The notes beneath the pieces are model-generated. The model did not search any database. It saw nothing but the letters and a program-made list of their open reading frames with translations, and was not told the origin of the DNA. The position numbers and the translations under genes were made by a program. Of a stretch of 64,000 nucleotides of DNA, positions 32,382 through 43,150 are shown piece by piece. Each line of letters begins with the position of its first letter. Position 1 is the first letter of the stretch. This DNA comes from Wurfbainia villosa (taxonomy: Eukaryota > Streptophyta > Magnoliopsida > Zingiberales > Zingiberaceae): NCBI GenBank assembly GCA_025175895.1, contig CM046000.1:94968753-95032752 (forward strand), read 5' to 3'.

Positions 32382-34604
32382 TGTTGGGTTTCCGGCACCG
32401 CGGCGTGTGTGTTCGATCATGTTTCGTAAACATGAACACAGCGGAAGCAATAAAAATAATAAATACTTCTATTTATTATAACACACACAACACACGCATG
32501 CATATTACAACAAGTGTAGACATAACCATAAATTTAAATTTGCAATAAAAGGAAATTTAACTACGTTATACCTTTCGTATGACGTGTAGCGGGAACGGCA
32601 TCAACCGGAACGATCCTCGCTAGAATCGTCTCTATCCGTATCCACGCCGAGTTCCTCGGGATGACTTTGCTAAGCCACGAGCTTCGTCTTCGTACGGGTT
32701 ACTAGCCTCGTGTTGAAGACGACGTGATCGAGAGATGATCACGATCCGAATCCAAATTCGGATCCTAATACGAGTTCTCAAAACTCGCTTCTCCGATGAG
32801 GTATTCGTCAACCAATTGACGAATCCTTCATCCTCCACCTCAGAAAATTACCGGAGATCGAATCCCCGGTAAGTTAGCCACTGTCGGAGCTCTAACCGTC
32901 GTCCAAACGACGCTCCGATGAGAGGAGAAGAAGCTGTCCAGAAAACTGGACAGCTTGGTGGAGGAGTAGGCGCCGGCCAAAACAAGGAAGCCAAGTGCTC
33001 ACCTTATCGCCACACCCAAGGAAGATCACCGGAGCACCAACTGGCAGCAGCTCGACGCTGGCGAGGGGGAAGGAAGGCTCCTTCTGGACGCCGGTTGGAG
33101 GAGGAGAGGGGCGGCAACCTAGGGTTGGCGCCGAATCCTTCAAGGGGTGGGCGGCAACTCTTGAGGCTAGGGTTTTTGGATTAGGGCTTAAATATCCATT
33201 AAGCCCTCTTTTATAGTGAACTAATTCTCTTAATGGTTATTGGATCATAACCATTAGGCCCGTTAACCCGCTCCATTAAGATAAGTTAAAATAAACCAAA
33301 CCATGATGGTTTATTTTAAGTTAAAACGAACCGAACCAACTTTTGGTTCATTCGTTTAAAATAAACCAAACCCTTTGGTTTATTCTCCTCCATTGGATTA
33401 GAACCAAACCATTTTGGTTCATCCATTATGTCTTCATAAGACATGGCCCATCCACGCTTCCATTGCGACTGAAACGATTTCATGCTCGCTTCATCTTTGG
33501 TCCAACCAAACCTTGTTTCTCTCGGTCTGAGAATCCCACTCTCAAGCTCGTTTTAAATCCTTTGGATTATGCTCGTTGTGCGTGTGACCAAATAGGTTCT
33601 CGGTTTATGTTGGCCATCTATAATTAACCATTAATTATAGAACGATCATGAGTGGCACCTAGTAGTACATCATGATCCCCAATTAACCGAAAAGATCAAC
33701 GGTTGATCCATAACTATTTCTGAAACCCTTCAGTAGCTCAAATGATTCGTGCCCCATTCTCTTCACTCATCTTATACCCATTTGGTTCAGGACATGGTCT
33801 ATTGTGTCAGTCCCCACTAGGCTGACTACGTCACACCTAGCCCAAGTATCATTTCCTCATCCTACGGATTCTAGTTACTCCACATGTATCGAAGAGTACC
33901 TTACTCTAAACATGTAATGCTTTGGCCAAAGACTTTAGTAACAATCCGACGAGAGGTCATGGGTATACATCTCCTCACAAGGAGTGGTGAATCCTTTATA
34001 GGCTATTCAAACACCTTCGATCACTTCGACTTATACCCAATCATCCCGGGTCCACATCTCCTTAGAGATGTTTGCTTAAGATGTCAAAGCATAAGTCTCC
34101 ATGATCAAGATGACTTGAATACCGCAAGTCAAAGGAACATCGCACTTAAGCCACAGTAAGAACTTCATTGACATATCTATATATGCAGAGAACCATATGA
34201 AGTCTTACGGCTGGTCATTCCAATGAACTAGTTACCATAACTAGCATCCACGATTAACTCCGGACATCACTATGTCTCCAGCCAGTGAGAATCAGCTGCT
34301 TGGATACACCAAGGAGTATACCTCGTGCTAGTCTCGACAGAATTGATGGTGTCCAAATCCATCAATTCATCGACTAGGGATAATTCGATACATCACAATT
34401 ACACATGTAGAGATACTCACTAGTTGTGATCCAATCACAAATTCTCTCATCTTGTGAATCGTGATCGTGGACATTCAGTAAATGAGTTTAAGATCCAATC
34501 AAATACATAAAACATGTATACTCAAATAGTGAATCTTCATTTATCATATAAATGGTTCATACATAAGGCGATTGCCTTAGGACATCTCTCATATATTACT
34601 AACA
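32382..34604 (-). repeat. Family A LTR 4 (right outer, 5' LTR of I3)
   Basis: 2223 bp, TGTTGGGT to TAACA, followed by the GATAC duplication and then B1. TATA 33208-33215 (minus), inverted-repeat cluster 33291-33420, 68-codon leader frame 32632-32838. Confidence 0.95.
33208..33420 (-). promoter_or_regulatory. LTR 4 promoter: TATA box and inverted-repeat cluster
   Basis: TATAAAAG on the minus strand at 33208-33215, cluster at 33291-33420. As the outer 5' LTR this is the promoter that would drive the right-hand copy I3. Confidence 0.6.
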
Positions 34605-34609
34605 GATAC
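34605..34609. repeat. Target-site duplication GATAC, right copy
   Basis: Follows the CA end of the family A block and matches 1338-1342. Confidence 0.95.
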
Positions 34610-35826
34610 GGGAGCCACTAATCATGTCTGCAATACTTTCAAGGGGTTCTAGGAAACCCGACGACTTGCTAAAGGGGAGATTACCATTTACTTGGGCAAT
34701 GCCATGAAGGTGGCGACTATTGCAGTGGAAGAAGTTTTATTTATCTCTTGAGAAAAATAAAACTTAGGTTCTGGAAAATTCCCTTTATGTACCTTTATTT
34801 AGAAAGAACTTAGTTTCAGTTTCTAAATTGTTTATGGATGGATATTCTATTTCTTTTAATGACAGGCATGTTATAAAAAGGAATAGGGACAATATCTGTT
34901 AAGGTACATTGATAGGAAATTTGTATACACTTGAACCAAAACCTCCCACGATGCAAATTGAAGTTAATAACTCATCTTCTAATTCCAATAAGAGAAAAGA
35001 ACCTTCGAAGATGAACCAAATATATCTTTGGCATCTTAGGCTTGGTCACATTAACCTAAGCAGAATTCAAAGGTTGATAGCTGATGGACCTTTGGGTTCA
35101 TTAGTGGTGGAGGATCTCCCAATCTGCGAATCTTGCTTGGAGGATAAAATGACTGAGAGGCCTTTTAAGGCCAAGGGGTATAAAGCCAAAGATGTGTTAG
35201 AAATGGTTCATTCTAATTTGTGTGGTCCTATGACTATCCAGGAAAGAGGTGGTCTTGAATATTTCGTCTCTTTCATAGACGATTATTCAAGATATAGATG
35301 ACACTACAATTTGATCATGGTAGTGAGTACCTCTTGAGAGAGTTTAGGAACTAATTTAGAGGATGGAAATCAATCCCAATTGTTTGTACCTAGCACACCC
35401 CAGCAGAATGGTGTAGCAGAGCGAAGGAATAGGACTCTTATGGAGATGGTTAGATCGATGATGAGTTATTCTAAGTTGCCAGATTCGTTCTGGAGATATG
35501 CTTTAGATACGGCGATGTACATTCTGAACTTGGTTCCATCTAAATCAGTGCCTTCTACTCACATAGAGTTGTGGACTGGGCGAAAGCCTAGTCTTAGACA
35601 TATTCGCTTATGGGGGAGTCCAGCACATGTGTTGATGGCAGATGCTGGTAAGTTGGAAACTCGTACAGAAGTACGCTTGCTCGTTTGCTATCCCAGGGGA
35701 ACGAAGGGTGGATTGTTTTATAGTCCTAGAGATCAGCGGTTGATCGTTAGCACGAACGCCAGATTTCTAGAGGAAGACTATGTGATGACCCACAACCCAA
35801 GAGTAAAATTGTTCTGGAGGAGTTAA
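34605..35826 (+). pseudogene. B1 protease end, gag-pre-integrase and integrase
   Basis: The protease resumes as Gly-Ala-Thr-Asn-His at 34610. Gag-pre-integrase is open at 34909-35301 (YLWHLRLGHINLSRIQ, CESCLEDKM) and includes MVHSNLCGP, where the first catalytic Asp of the integrase core is Asn. At about 35300 some 100 bp are deleted between FIDDYSRY and the second catalytic Asp region. The rest is open at 35380-35826 (NGVAERRNRTL, WGSPAHV). With the first catalytic Asp replaced and the core deleted, this integrase is dead. Confidence 0.85.
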
Positions 35827-37300
35827 AAGGGGAAGTCACTTCTTTAGTACCACCGGTACAAGAGGATATAACACATGTCACTGCACCGCGTGTCACAGAG
35901 GATACACAGGTGATACCTCGTCGTAGTGGGAGGGTTGTGAGACAGCCTGATAGATTCATGTTCTTGGGAGAATCTTCTGATTTGGTCCGTGGCGAACATG
36001 AACCTGATCTTTGGACATACAACAAGGCAATCCAAGATATAGATACAGTATCTTGGCAAAGTGCAATGAATACTGAGATTGAATCTATGGATTCAAATCA
36101 GGTCTTGGAGCTCTTATGCATAGAAGCTTATATGGATTATGAGGTGTAGCAGATGGATGTCAAGACAGCTTCCCTTAATGGAAGTCTTGAGAAAAACATC
36201 TATATGAAGCAACCGAGAGATTCATTGCGAAGGGCAAAAAGCATCTTGTATGTAAGCTTAATCGGTCCATTTATGGATTGAAGCAAGCTTCAAGGTCTTG
36301 GAACATCCGATTTGATGAGGTAATCCAGGATTATGGATTTATTCAAAGTCCGGATGAGTCTTGTGTATACAAGAGATGTGACAGAAACGTAGTGGTATTT
36401 CTTGTACTATATGTAGATAACATTTTGGTGATTGGAAACAATATCAAAGTGTTATCGGACGTAAGGGTATGGTTGTCCAAACAGTTTGATATAAAGGACT
36501 TGGGAGAAGTGGGACACAACCTTGGGATCAAGGTTATTGTGCTTATCCCAAGCTTCATACATAAACACGATAATGGATCATTTTAGCATACAAAACTCCA
36601 AGAAAAGGTTTTCTACCTTTCAGGCATGGAGTTTCTTTATCTAAGGAGATGTGTCCTAGATCATCTGAGGAGATAGAGGAGATGACGGCGGTTCCTTATG
36701 CTTCGGCAGTAGGAAGCCTCATGTATGCGATGCTATGTACGAGACCAGATATCTGATTTGTCATGGGCATGGTCAGCAGATATCAGAGTAATCCAGGACA
36801 GGGATATTGGACTGCGGTAAAGCATATATTGAAGTGCTTGAGAAGGACTAGGGATTATATGCTAGTTTACCAGGCAAACCAATTACTCCCTAAGGGTTAC
36901 ATGGATTGCGACTTCCAGTCAGATAGAGATAACAGTAAGTCTACCTCAGGTTTTGTGTTTACTTTGGGAGGTGGAGCCATTGTATGGAGGATTGTCCAAC
37001 AGAAATGCATGGCGGACTCTACCATGGAAGCTGAGTATATGGCAGCCTCTGAGGTGGCCAAAGAAGATGTATGGCTCAGGAACTTCCTGATGGACTTGGA
37101 TGTGATTCCTGGTTTGCCCAGAACTATCACAATTTATTGTGATAATAATGGATTAGTTGCAAACTCGAAGGAACCACGAGCCCATAAGGCTAGTAAACAC
37201 AAGTACCACCTGATACAAGAAATTGTAAAGGAGGTAGAAGTTGCTGTCGCCTAGATTGTATCAGAGGATGACTTGGTAGACCCTTTCACTAAGGCCCTTC
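35827..37300 (+). pseudogene. B1 reverse transcriptase and RNase H
   Basis: Frame pieces at 35910-36149, 36278-36586 and 36763-37254. Near 36110 about 0.2 kb encoding the RT fingers (WELVEPP to LLCI) is deleted. The catalytic motif at 36410-36421 reads YVDN: the second Asp is Asn (GAC to AAC). Another short deletion lies near 36535. RNase H keeps ADSTMEAEYMAAS and IYCDNNG. The C-terminal end is frameshifted near 37255-37310. Clearly inactive. Confidence 0.87.
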
Positions 37301-38289
37301 TAGCGAGAGCTTTGATAGGCATGTGGAGGGAAGGGGAATCAGATGTATGGCAGTATGAGGATAGCATAGTCTTTTAGTATAAGTAGGAGATTGTAGGGAT
37401 GTATACTGAAAAGTCTATCTTTTCTATGAACATCCTTATTTTTGAAATAAGAATCACATGATCATTGTTTGCATATTTTTATGCATATTGTCTAATACGT
37501 TACATTGTAGATAACATGGTGTGTGGTGTCACACGGGAGATCATGTTATCGGCTCCTTGTAAAGTATAAGTAAAGGCTCACAACCGAGATGACTTTGGAT
37601 AAACCATCGGAATGGTTGTAGTGAGATTTGGTAATGGTTTGTCTTGACCATAGAATCACACTAGTGCACATTGTGTGTATTGAGTAGGACCAACTTAGAG
37701 GTGATTCGATTTATTGCTGACTACATAATCAAATCGGACCACAGATATTATTTAGTGCATGCTGTTAATCCCGATATAATAACGGGAATATATACTTTTT
37801 ACTCATCCCTTTGATTTACCAATGGGCGAGATTTATAGATTAAATCAATAGGCTCGGTAAGTTGAGAGATGATATTATTTATATGGTGTGCCGTTGATTA
37901 TAGGAGGAAACTGTGTCCTATATATTAGGATGATGATATCCCCTTTAGGAGCTCATAAGGTTCATCATGTAAACCCTGCAGGTGAACTTGGTCCGGCATG
38001 ATGAAAAGGTTGAGTGGTACTACTCAGTGAGTTAGATGTTGATTAAATGGTCAGTAAATTAATTAATCGACCGACATTCGAGATCTTAAACACGGGGAGA
38101 AAATGTACAAATAATATATGGAGCCCATATTATCATATGGGGGTTGGTGAGGTAGATCAATGATGAACCTTTAGTGGATTGGATCATCATTAGTGGATCG
38201 GACTTTATGTGGGCTTGATCCATGGGTGGCCAAGACCCAACTCCTCCTCATGGTCCCTAATGTAGCCTATTAACACCTCATGAAGCTTA

Positions 38290-38420
38290 GATCCAATGGA
38301 TGAAAACAAAACTCTAGATCCAAAGGTAGAGATTAAATCTCTAGATACGACGGTTGAGATTAAATCTCTAGATCCGACGGTTGAGATTAAATCCCTAGAA
38401 CCAATGGAGGAGATTAAATC
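38290..38420 (+). repeat. 27-bp minisatellite in B1 LTR
   Basis: About five degenerate units with core GATCCGACGGTTGAGATT followed by AAATCTCTA. Each unit contains the 13-bp near-palindrome GAGATTAAATCTC. The array ends about 20 bp before the TATA box. It is also found in all B2 and B3 LTRs. Confidence 0.85.
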
Positions 38421-38438
38421 ATGGCTTGAGCCCAACTC

Positions 38439-38446
38439 TATAAATA
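38439..38446 (+). promoter_or_regulatory. B1 3' LTR TATA box
   Basis: TATAAATA within CTCTATAAATAGAG, the expected promoter position just after the minisatellite. It aligns with TATA boxes at 41288, 48161, 55758 and 62692. Confidence 0.7.
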
Positions 38447-39552
38447 GAGATCATGAAGTGGGCGGAATGAGAGAGCATGGCTTAAGGGGATTAGGGTTTG
38501 CTTCCTTTGGAGGCTAGGAATCCTAGTTGGTTTAGGATTAGGTTTGGGTGTGTAGGGTTTTGGGGATTAGAGTGGGCGGCAACTCAAGGTGGTGTTCCTT
38601 CTTCTTCCAAAGGTTGGCCGGCCCCTATTCTTCACCTCTCTACCTTGGCATGAGCTCATCCTATTCTTCTTCCCCTCTTCCATGGCCGACAATAAGGAAA
38701 GCTAGGATTAGGGTTTGGAAGCTTAGGGTTTAGGAGGCTTGGGTGGCACCAAATAAGGAAGTAGTTTGTTTTCTTCTACCTATCCTTTGGTGCCCGGCAC
38801 CCACAGCCCTCTCCCAGCCCTTGGCCGGCATCCAAAGACCACTTCTCCTTCTCCTTAGGTGGTGGAAACAAGATATAGGGCTTTCCCTTGGTGTCTTGGC
38901 CGGTTTCCACCATTATCTCCTTCTCCTTGTTGGTCGGCGGCAAGCATTCTCCTTGTTGCTTGTTGGTTGGCCATAGGAAGGAGAAGAGCTTTGTTTTTAT
39001 TCTTCCTCTTGCTTTGGAAGAGCAAGGAAGGAATATTTGTGATCTAGGAGCTTCGACTTTTGGTAGAGCGTCGCCCACACGACGTCCGAAAGGAGGAAGG
39101 ACATACATTAGAAGATCGAGAGGTATATCGATTCTCTAATTTTTATATGTTACATGTTTGTATTTGTTTTTCAATTATGAGCATGATATAAATCTGTATA
39201 TGGATAAATAATACTTGGATCCCGAGCATAAACACAAAAATCGGCGATCCGAACATCGTCTATTCCGCGACTACTCGTAGAATAGAGGATGGTCGCTTGA
39301 ACAACTAGTTTGTTCAAGTGACCTCTATAAACGAATAGCACGACGATGACTTGGTTGCTTTGGCAATCCCTTTTGTCTAGGATTAAATTTTTTTTTAAAT
39401 CCAGGGACATAGAAGGGATCACCATGATCAAGCAACTGAGGTGAAGTGGGAAGCGAAGTTTCCCCTCACGGACTCGATAAGCAAAACCCTACAATTAGTG
39501 GGAGAGCTTCCGGGGCAAAACCCCCTTCATCTAGTTGAGTGAAGACAGCACT

Positions 39553-39573
39553 AGTCGAGGCGCCACCTCGACT
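39553..39573. repeat. Hairpin with AGTCGAGG/CCTCGACT arms
   Basis: Perfect 8-bp arms around a 5-base loop CGCCA, the strongest isolated inverted repeat in region E. Function unknown. Confidence 0.6.
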
Positions 39574-40237
39574 GGTTTCTAATTTTGCTGAAATGGCAAT
39601 TTCAGACCATCTTTAGAAATGCATAAGTAATTCTAGAAAATTCAAAAAATCATGAAATTTTGACCACACATTATTTATGCCAAGTACTATAGGGAAAAAT
39701 ATTTGAAAAATTATTTACCCATAAAATAGTGAGTTTGTATTCAAAGTTCAAAAGTGAAGAAAAACTTCATTGTTTTTGCTCACTTTGTATCAACATCATC
39801 AATGGTGACTTCTATCAAAAGAGAGATTGCACCAAGGTTTTTCAAAATGATTTTAAAATATTTTCAAAACCTTATATTGGATCATATTATTTGGGCTCAA
39901 TGTACATGACTTGAACATTAGCTCTCCCAATGATCCCTTCATGATTTTAGATGAGTTTGAGTTCATCTAGATGAAAAAACTATGCACCTTGAACTTAACT
40001 CATATCCTATAATCTCACATGTATCTAGGGTGTATCAATACACATACATGTCGATGTAATATGAGATTTGAGTTTTGTTCATCCTAAATTAGGGTTTCAT
40101 GCAAATTTTCTAGGGCAACACTACATGATTCCCTTATACATGGGACTTCAAGTCATGCTAATTATCCTTAACTCAATTTTTATTAATACATGAATGATTA
40201 TGACATTAATGATGATATAAATAAACATGTGCTCATA

Positions 40238-40242
40238 ATCAT
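40238..40242. repeat. Target-site duplication ATCAT, left copy of B2
   Basis: Matches 48961-48965 after the B2 3' LTR. Confidence 0.93.
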
Positions 40243-41137
40243 TGTTGGGATGTATACTGAAAGTCTATCTTTTGAACATCTTTATTTTTTGAAATAAGAA
40301 TCACTTGATCATTGTTTATGGTTATGCATATTATCTAATACATTACATTGTAGATAACATAGTGTGTAGTGTCACAAGGGAGATCATGTTATCAGTTCCT
40401 TGTAGAGTATAAGTAGAGGCTCACAATCGAGATGACTTTGGATAAACCATCGGTATGGTTGTAGTGTGATTTAGTATTAGTTTATCTTGACCATAGAATT
40501 ACACTAGTACACTTTGTGTGTATTGACTAGGACCGACTTAGAGTTGATTCAATTTATTGCTAACTACATAATTGAATCGAACCTCGGATATTATGATGTA
40601 CATGCTCTTAATCCCGATATAATAACGGACACATATACTTAGTATTTATTTCTTTGATTTACCAATGGGCAAGATTTATAGAGTAAATCAATAGGCTTGG
40701 TAAGTTAGAAAATGATATTATTTATATGGTGTGCCGTTGATTATAGGAGGAAACCATGTCCTATATATTAGGATGATGATGTCCCCTTGAGGAGCTCATA
40801 AGGTTCATCATGTAAATCCTGCAGGTGGACTTGGTCCGACATGATGATAAGGTCGAGTGGTACTACTCATGGAGTTAGATGTTGATTAATTAATTGTCAA
40901 TAAATTAATTAATTGACAGAAATTCAATATCTTAAAGACGGAGAGATATTTGTACAATTAATATATGGAGCCCATATTTATTTATGGGGGTTGGTGAGGT
41001 AGATCAACGATAATCCTCTAATGGATTGAATTATCATTAATGGATCGGACATTATGTGGGCTTGATCCATTGGGTGGCCAAGATCTAACTCTTCCTCATG
41101 GTCCCTATTGTAGCTTATTAAAACCCTCATGAAGCCT

Positions 41138-41268
41138 AGATCCGATGGTGGAAAATAAAACTCTAGATCCGACAGTGGAGGTTAAGTCTCTGGATCCGAC
41201 GGTGGAGATTAAATCTCTAGATCCGACGGTTGAGATTAAATCTCTAGATCCGACGGTAGAGATTAAAA
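41138..41268 (+). repeat. 27-bp minisatellite in B2 5' LTR
   Basis: Five units on the GATCCGACGG(T/A)GGAGATTAAA pattern, closer to each other than in B1. The 3' LTR counterpart is at about 48011-48140. Confidence 0.85.
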
Positions 41269-41287
41269 GGAGGCTTAAGCCTAACTC

Positions 41288-41295
41288 TATAAATA
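41288..41295 (+). promoter_or_regulatory. B2 5' LTR TATA box
   Basis: TATAAATA about 20 bp after the minisatellite; counterpart at 48161-48168. Confidence 0.7.
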
Positions 41296-42095
41296 AGGGC
41301 TTGGGTGGCAAGGAGAGGGATGATTAAATTAAGGTTAGGGTTTTTGGAGTTGGCTTGAGAGAAGAGGTGGGTGGCAACCCTAGCTTGCTCTTCTTCCTAT
41401 TGGGCAGCGGCAAGGATTCTAGGGTTTTGGCTCTTCTTGGCCGACGATACCTCAACCTCTCTCTCTCTAGATTGGGCGGCAACTCCTCCCTCTCTCTCTC
41501 TCTCTCTCTCTTCTTTGGCCGGCAGCAACCTTTCTTCAAGGTTGGTCGGCGCTCCTATTCTTCTCCTTGGCCGGTGGCAACATCATGTCCCTTGACTTGG
41601 CGGTCAATTCTAGATAGGAGAAGAAAGTTTTGTTTTATTCTTCCCTTTGTTCTGACCGAGCAAGGAAGGGAAGAACGTGATCTAGGATGCTTCAACTTTT
41701 GGAAGATCATCGCCCACACGACGTTCAAAAGGAGGAAGGACATACAATAGAAGACCTAGAGGTAAACAAGAGGTATAATTATTGTTTAAGTATGTTTTCT
41801 TATTCTATGAAAATTGTATGTATTGTATGTGGCTAATTTACTTGGACCCCGAAGACAAACACAAAAATTGGCGATCCGTACATCGTCTATTCCGTGGCTA
41901 ATCAAAGAAAAGAGGTAGGTTACTTGAACAACAAGTTTCTTCAAGTGACCACTCTATTCGAATAGCATGACGATGGATCAGTTGCTTGGGTAATCTCTCT
42001 TTGTCAAGGATTATTTTTTTAATCCGGAGACATAGATGTGATCGCCATGCACAAGCGATCGAGTTGAAGTGGGAAGCGAAGTTTCTCCCTTCAAG

Positions 42096-42108
42096 TGGTA
42101 TCAGAGCC
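42096..42108 (+). other. B2 primer binding site
   Basis: TGGTATCAGAGCC two bases after the LTR, complementary to initiator-Met tRNA. Confidence 0.92.
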
Positions 42109-43150
42109 ATAGTTTCCGATTTTGTGTGTTTAGGATTCGGTTACTTTTATGTACTTATCATATATTGTATGTGCCGGATAATAGTAGGATGTGCATAGGC
42201 TAACTTTTTGGTTGCAGACATAAGATCTAACTATTAGTGCCATATGTGTGTGTATGTGATTGGATGTGTGTAATTGTATTATTATTTGAATCCTCAGAGT
42301 TGACGAGTCTAGTATTTAATTTTTGTAATTAAGTACGGCATTGTTTAGCCACTCTTTTATTTTAGTTTACTTTCGATCTAGATTTCATGTACACTCCTTC
42401 CTGGAGTATAGGATCGATGGATGTAAATTAAAATAATTATTCTCGGCTCGGATCTCCGGATGGCTTGTACATTGCATAGGGAGGTGCGGACGAGATGGCG
42501 ATATGATGGGAGGCATATTAGAGAACAAAATCCATAATAGTTGGAAAATATTTTTTTCATATTTATTACTTCTTGTTTGATATGCATGTCGTGTGCTAGG
42601 AAAATTCCTCAATTTTAAATTACTAAGTGGGAGAGGGATATTTTTATAAATTCTCATGACCTCCATTACGATTTGACATGTGATGCAAACAAACTTGCAC
42701 ATCGGCTCTGAGTGCCTTCCTCCCCATCAGATGAGTTTGTTTTGCAGATCACAGGGTCGAATATGGTTATAGAAAATTATTTAGGAGCATGTGTACTTCC
42801 CCTTCGGAAGGCACATAACCCGAGATAATTTCCTTGGTACCGAGTAATGGTGAACACTTAGATGCAAATAGGAGTATCCTCCCCATCGGAGTCACTGCTT
42901 TTATTTGTAGGGCCATAAAGGAACCAACTATTAATTTTATTTGTCAAAAAGTTAGGTTGACAAGATAGTAAAATTAATGGGTAAAACCTCCTCTTACAAA
43001 TATAGAATTCATATACGTCCACACGACCATGACATATGATATTCTCGGTGTTTTGAGGTGTTGTTTGATTTTAAAATTTTATTGTTTGAGGAATCAATAA
43101 TTTTTTGAAATATAATATTTTGATCTATGTGATTTATAGGTTTTTCAAAA
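42109..43150 (+). other. B2 untranslated leader
   Basis: About 1.04 kb with no supported coding frame, colinear with the B1 (1-953) and B3 (56643-57679) leaders. Confidence 0.8.

Larger units (their letters stand above)
1343..34604 (-). mobile_element. Family A Ty1/copia tandem array: four LTRs, three interiors
   Basis: The block reads LTR, interior, LTR, interior, LTR, interior, LTR, all in minus orientation. Each inner LTR has a primer site on its left (plus coordinates) and a polypurine tract on its right, with no target duplication at any inner boundary; only the outer ends carry GATAC. A single element would be about 9.7 kb (LTR about 2.2 kb, interior about 5.25 kb). Neighbours therefore share LTRs, which is the product expected from unequal crossing-over between LTRs of identical copies, or from integration of a multimeric cDNA. 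I1 is lengthened by insertion of element C. All three interiors are coding-defective. An assembly artefact is the main alternative. Confidence 0.92.
34605..37391 (+). mobile_element. Ty1/copia element B1, interior right part
   Basis: Continues B1 from the protease glycine (34610) through integrase, RT and RNase H to the polypurine tract (about 37379-37391, AAGTAGGAGAT, with one G changed to A against the AAGTGGGAGAT of B2 and B3). Much more decayed than B2 and B3, with at least three internal deletions. Confidence 0.92.
37392..39493 (+). repeat. B1 3' LTR
   Basis: Starts TGTAGGGATG like the B3 LTRs and ends CCCTACA, about 2102 bp against 1928 bp in B3. It holds the 27-bp minisatellite (about 38290-38420) and a TATA box (38439). 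The five bases after it (ATTAG) should be one half of the B1 target duplication, the other being outside the window. Confidence 0.9.
39494..40242. other. Repeat E, left part: unassigned sequence between B1 and B2
   Basis: No coding frame recognised. Near its start is a hairpin (39553-39573) with 8-bp arms AGTCGAGG/CCTCGACT. The stretch is AT-rich to 40242 and continues at 48966 after B2, as the ATCAT duplication shows. Since 48966-50195 carries a decayed gag-like frame on the minus strand, E may be the downstream part of an old minus-strand LTR element, but no LTR or pol was identified here. Confidence 0.5.
40243..42093 (+). repeat. B2 5' LTR
   Basis: 1851 bp, TGTTGGGATG to CCTTCA. Minisatellite at about 41138-41268, TATA box at 41288-41295, a CT microsatellite at about 41485-41512. 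Confidence 0.95.

Noticed and set aside
1343..34604. Three independent family A insertions side by side
   Set aside because: Inner LTRs lack target duplications and are each bounded by a primer site and a polypurine tract, so they are shared and not separate.
38205..38435. Frames with repeated SRDLISTVG peptides in B LTRs (also 41105-41311, 47978-48184)
   Set aside because: The 9-residue period is the 27-bp minisatellite read through. The frame lies upstream of TATA, runs antisense, and is not kept in every LTR.
38740..39110. Possible host exon with rich Leu/Pro coding near the B1 LTR end
   Set aside because: The same stretch recurs in the B3 LTRs (about 55880-56160 and 62830-63110), so it is LTR sequence after TATA.
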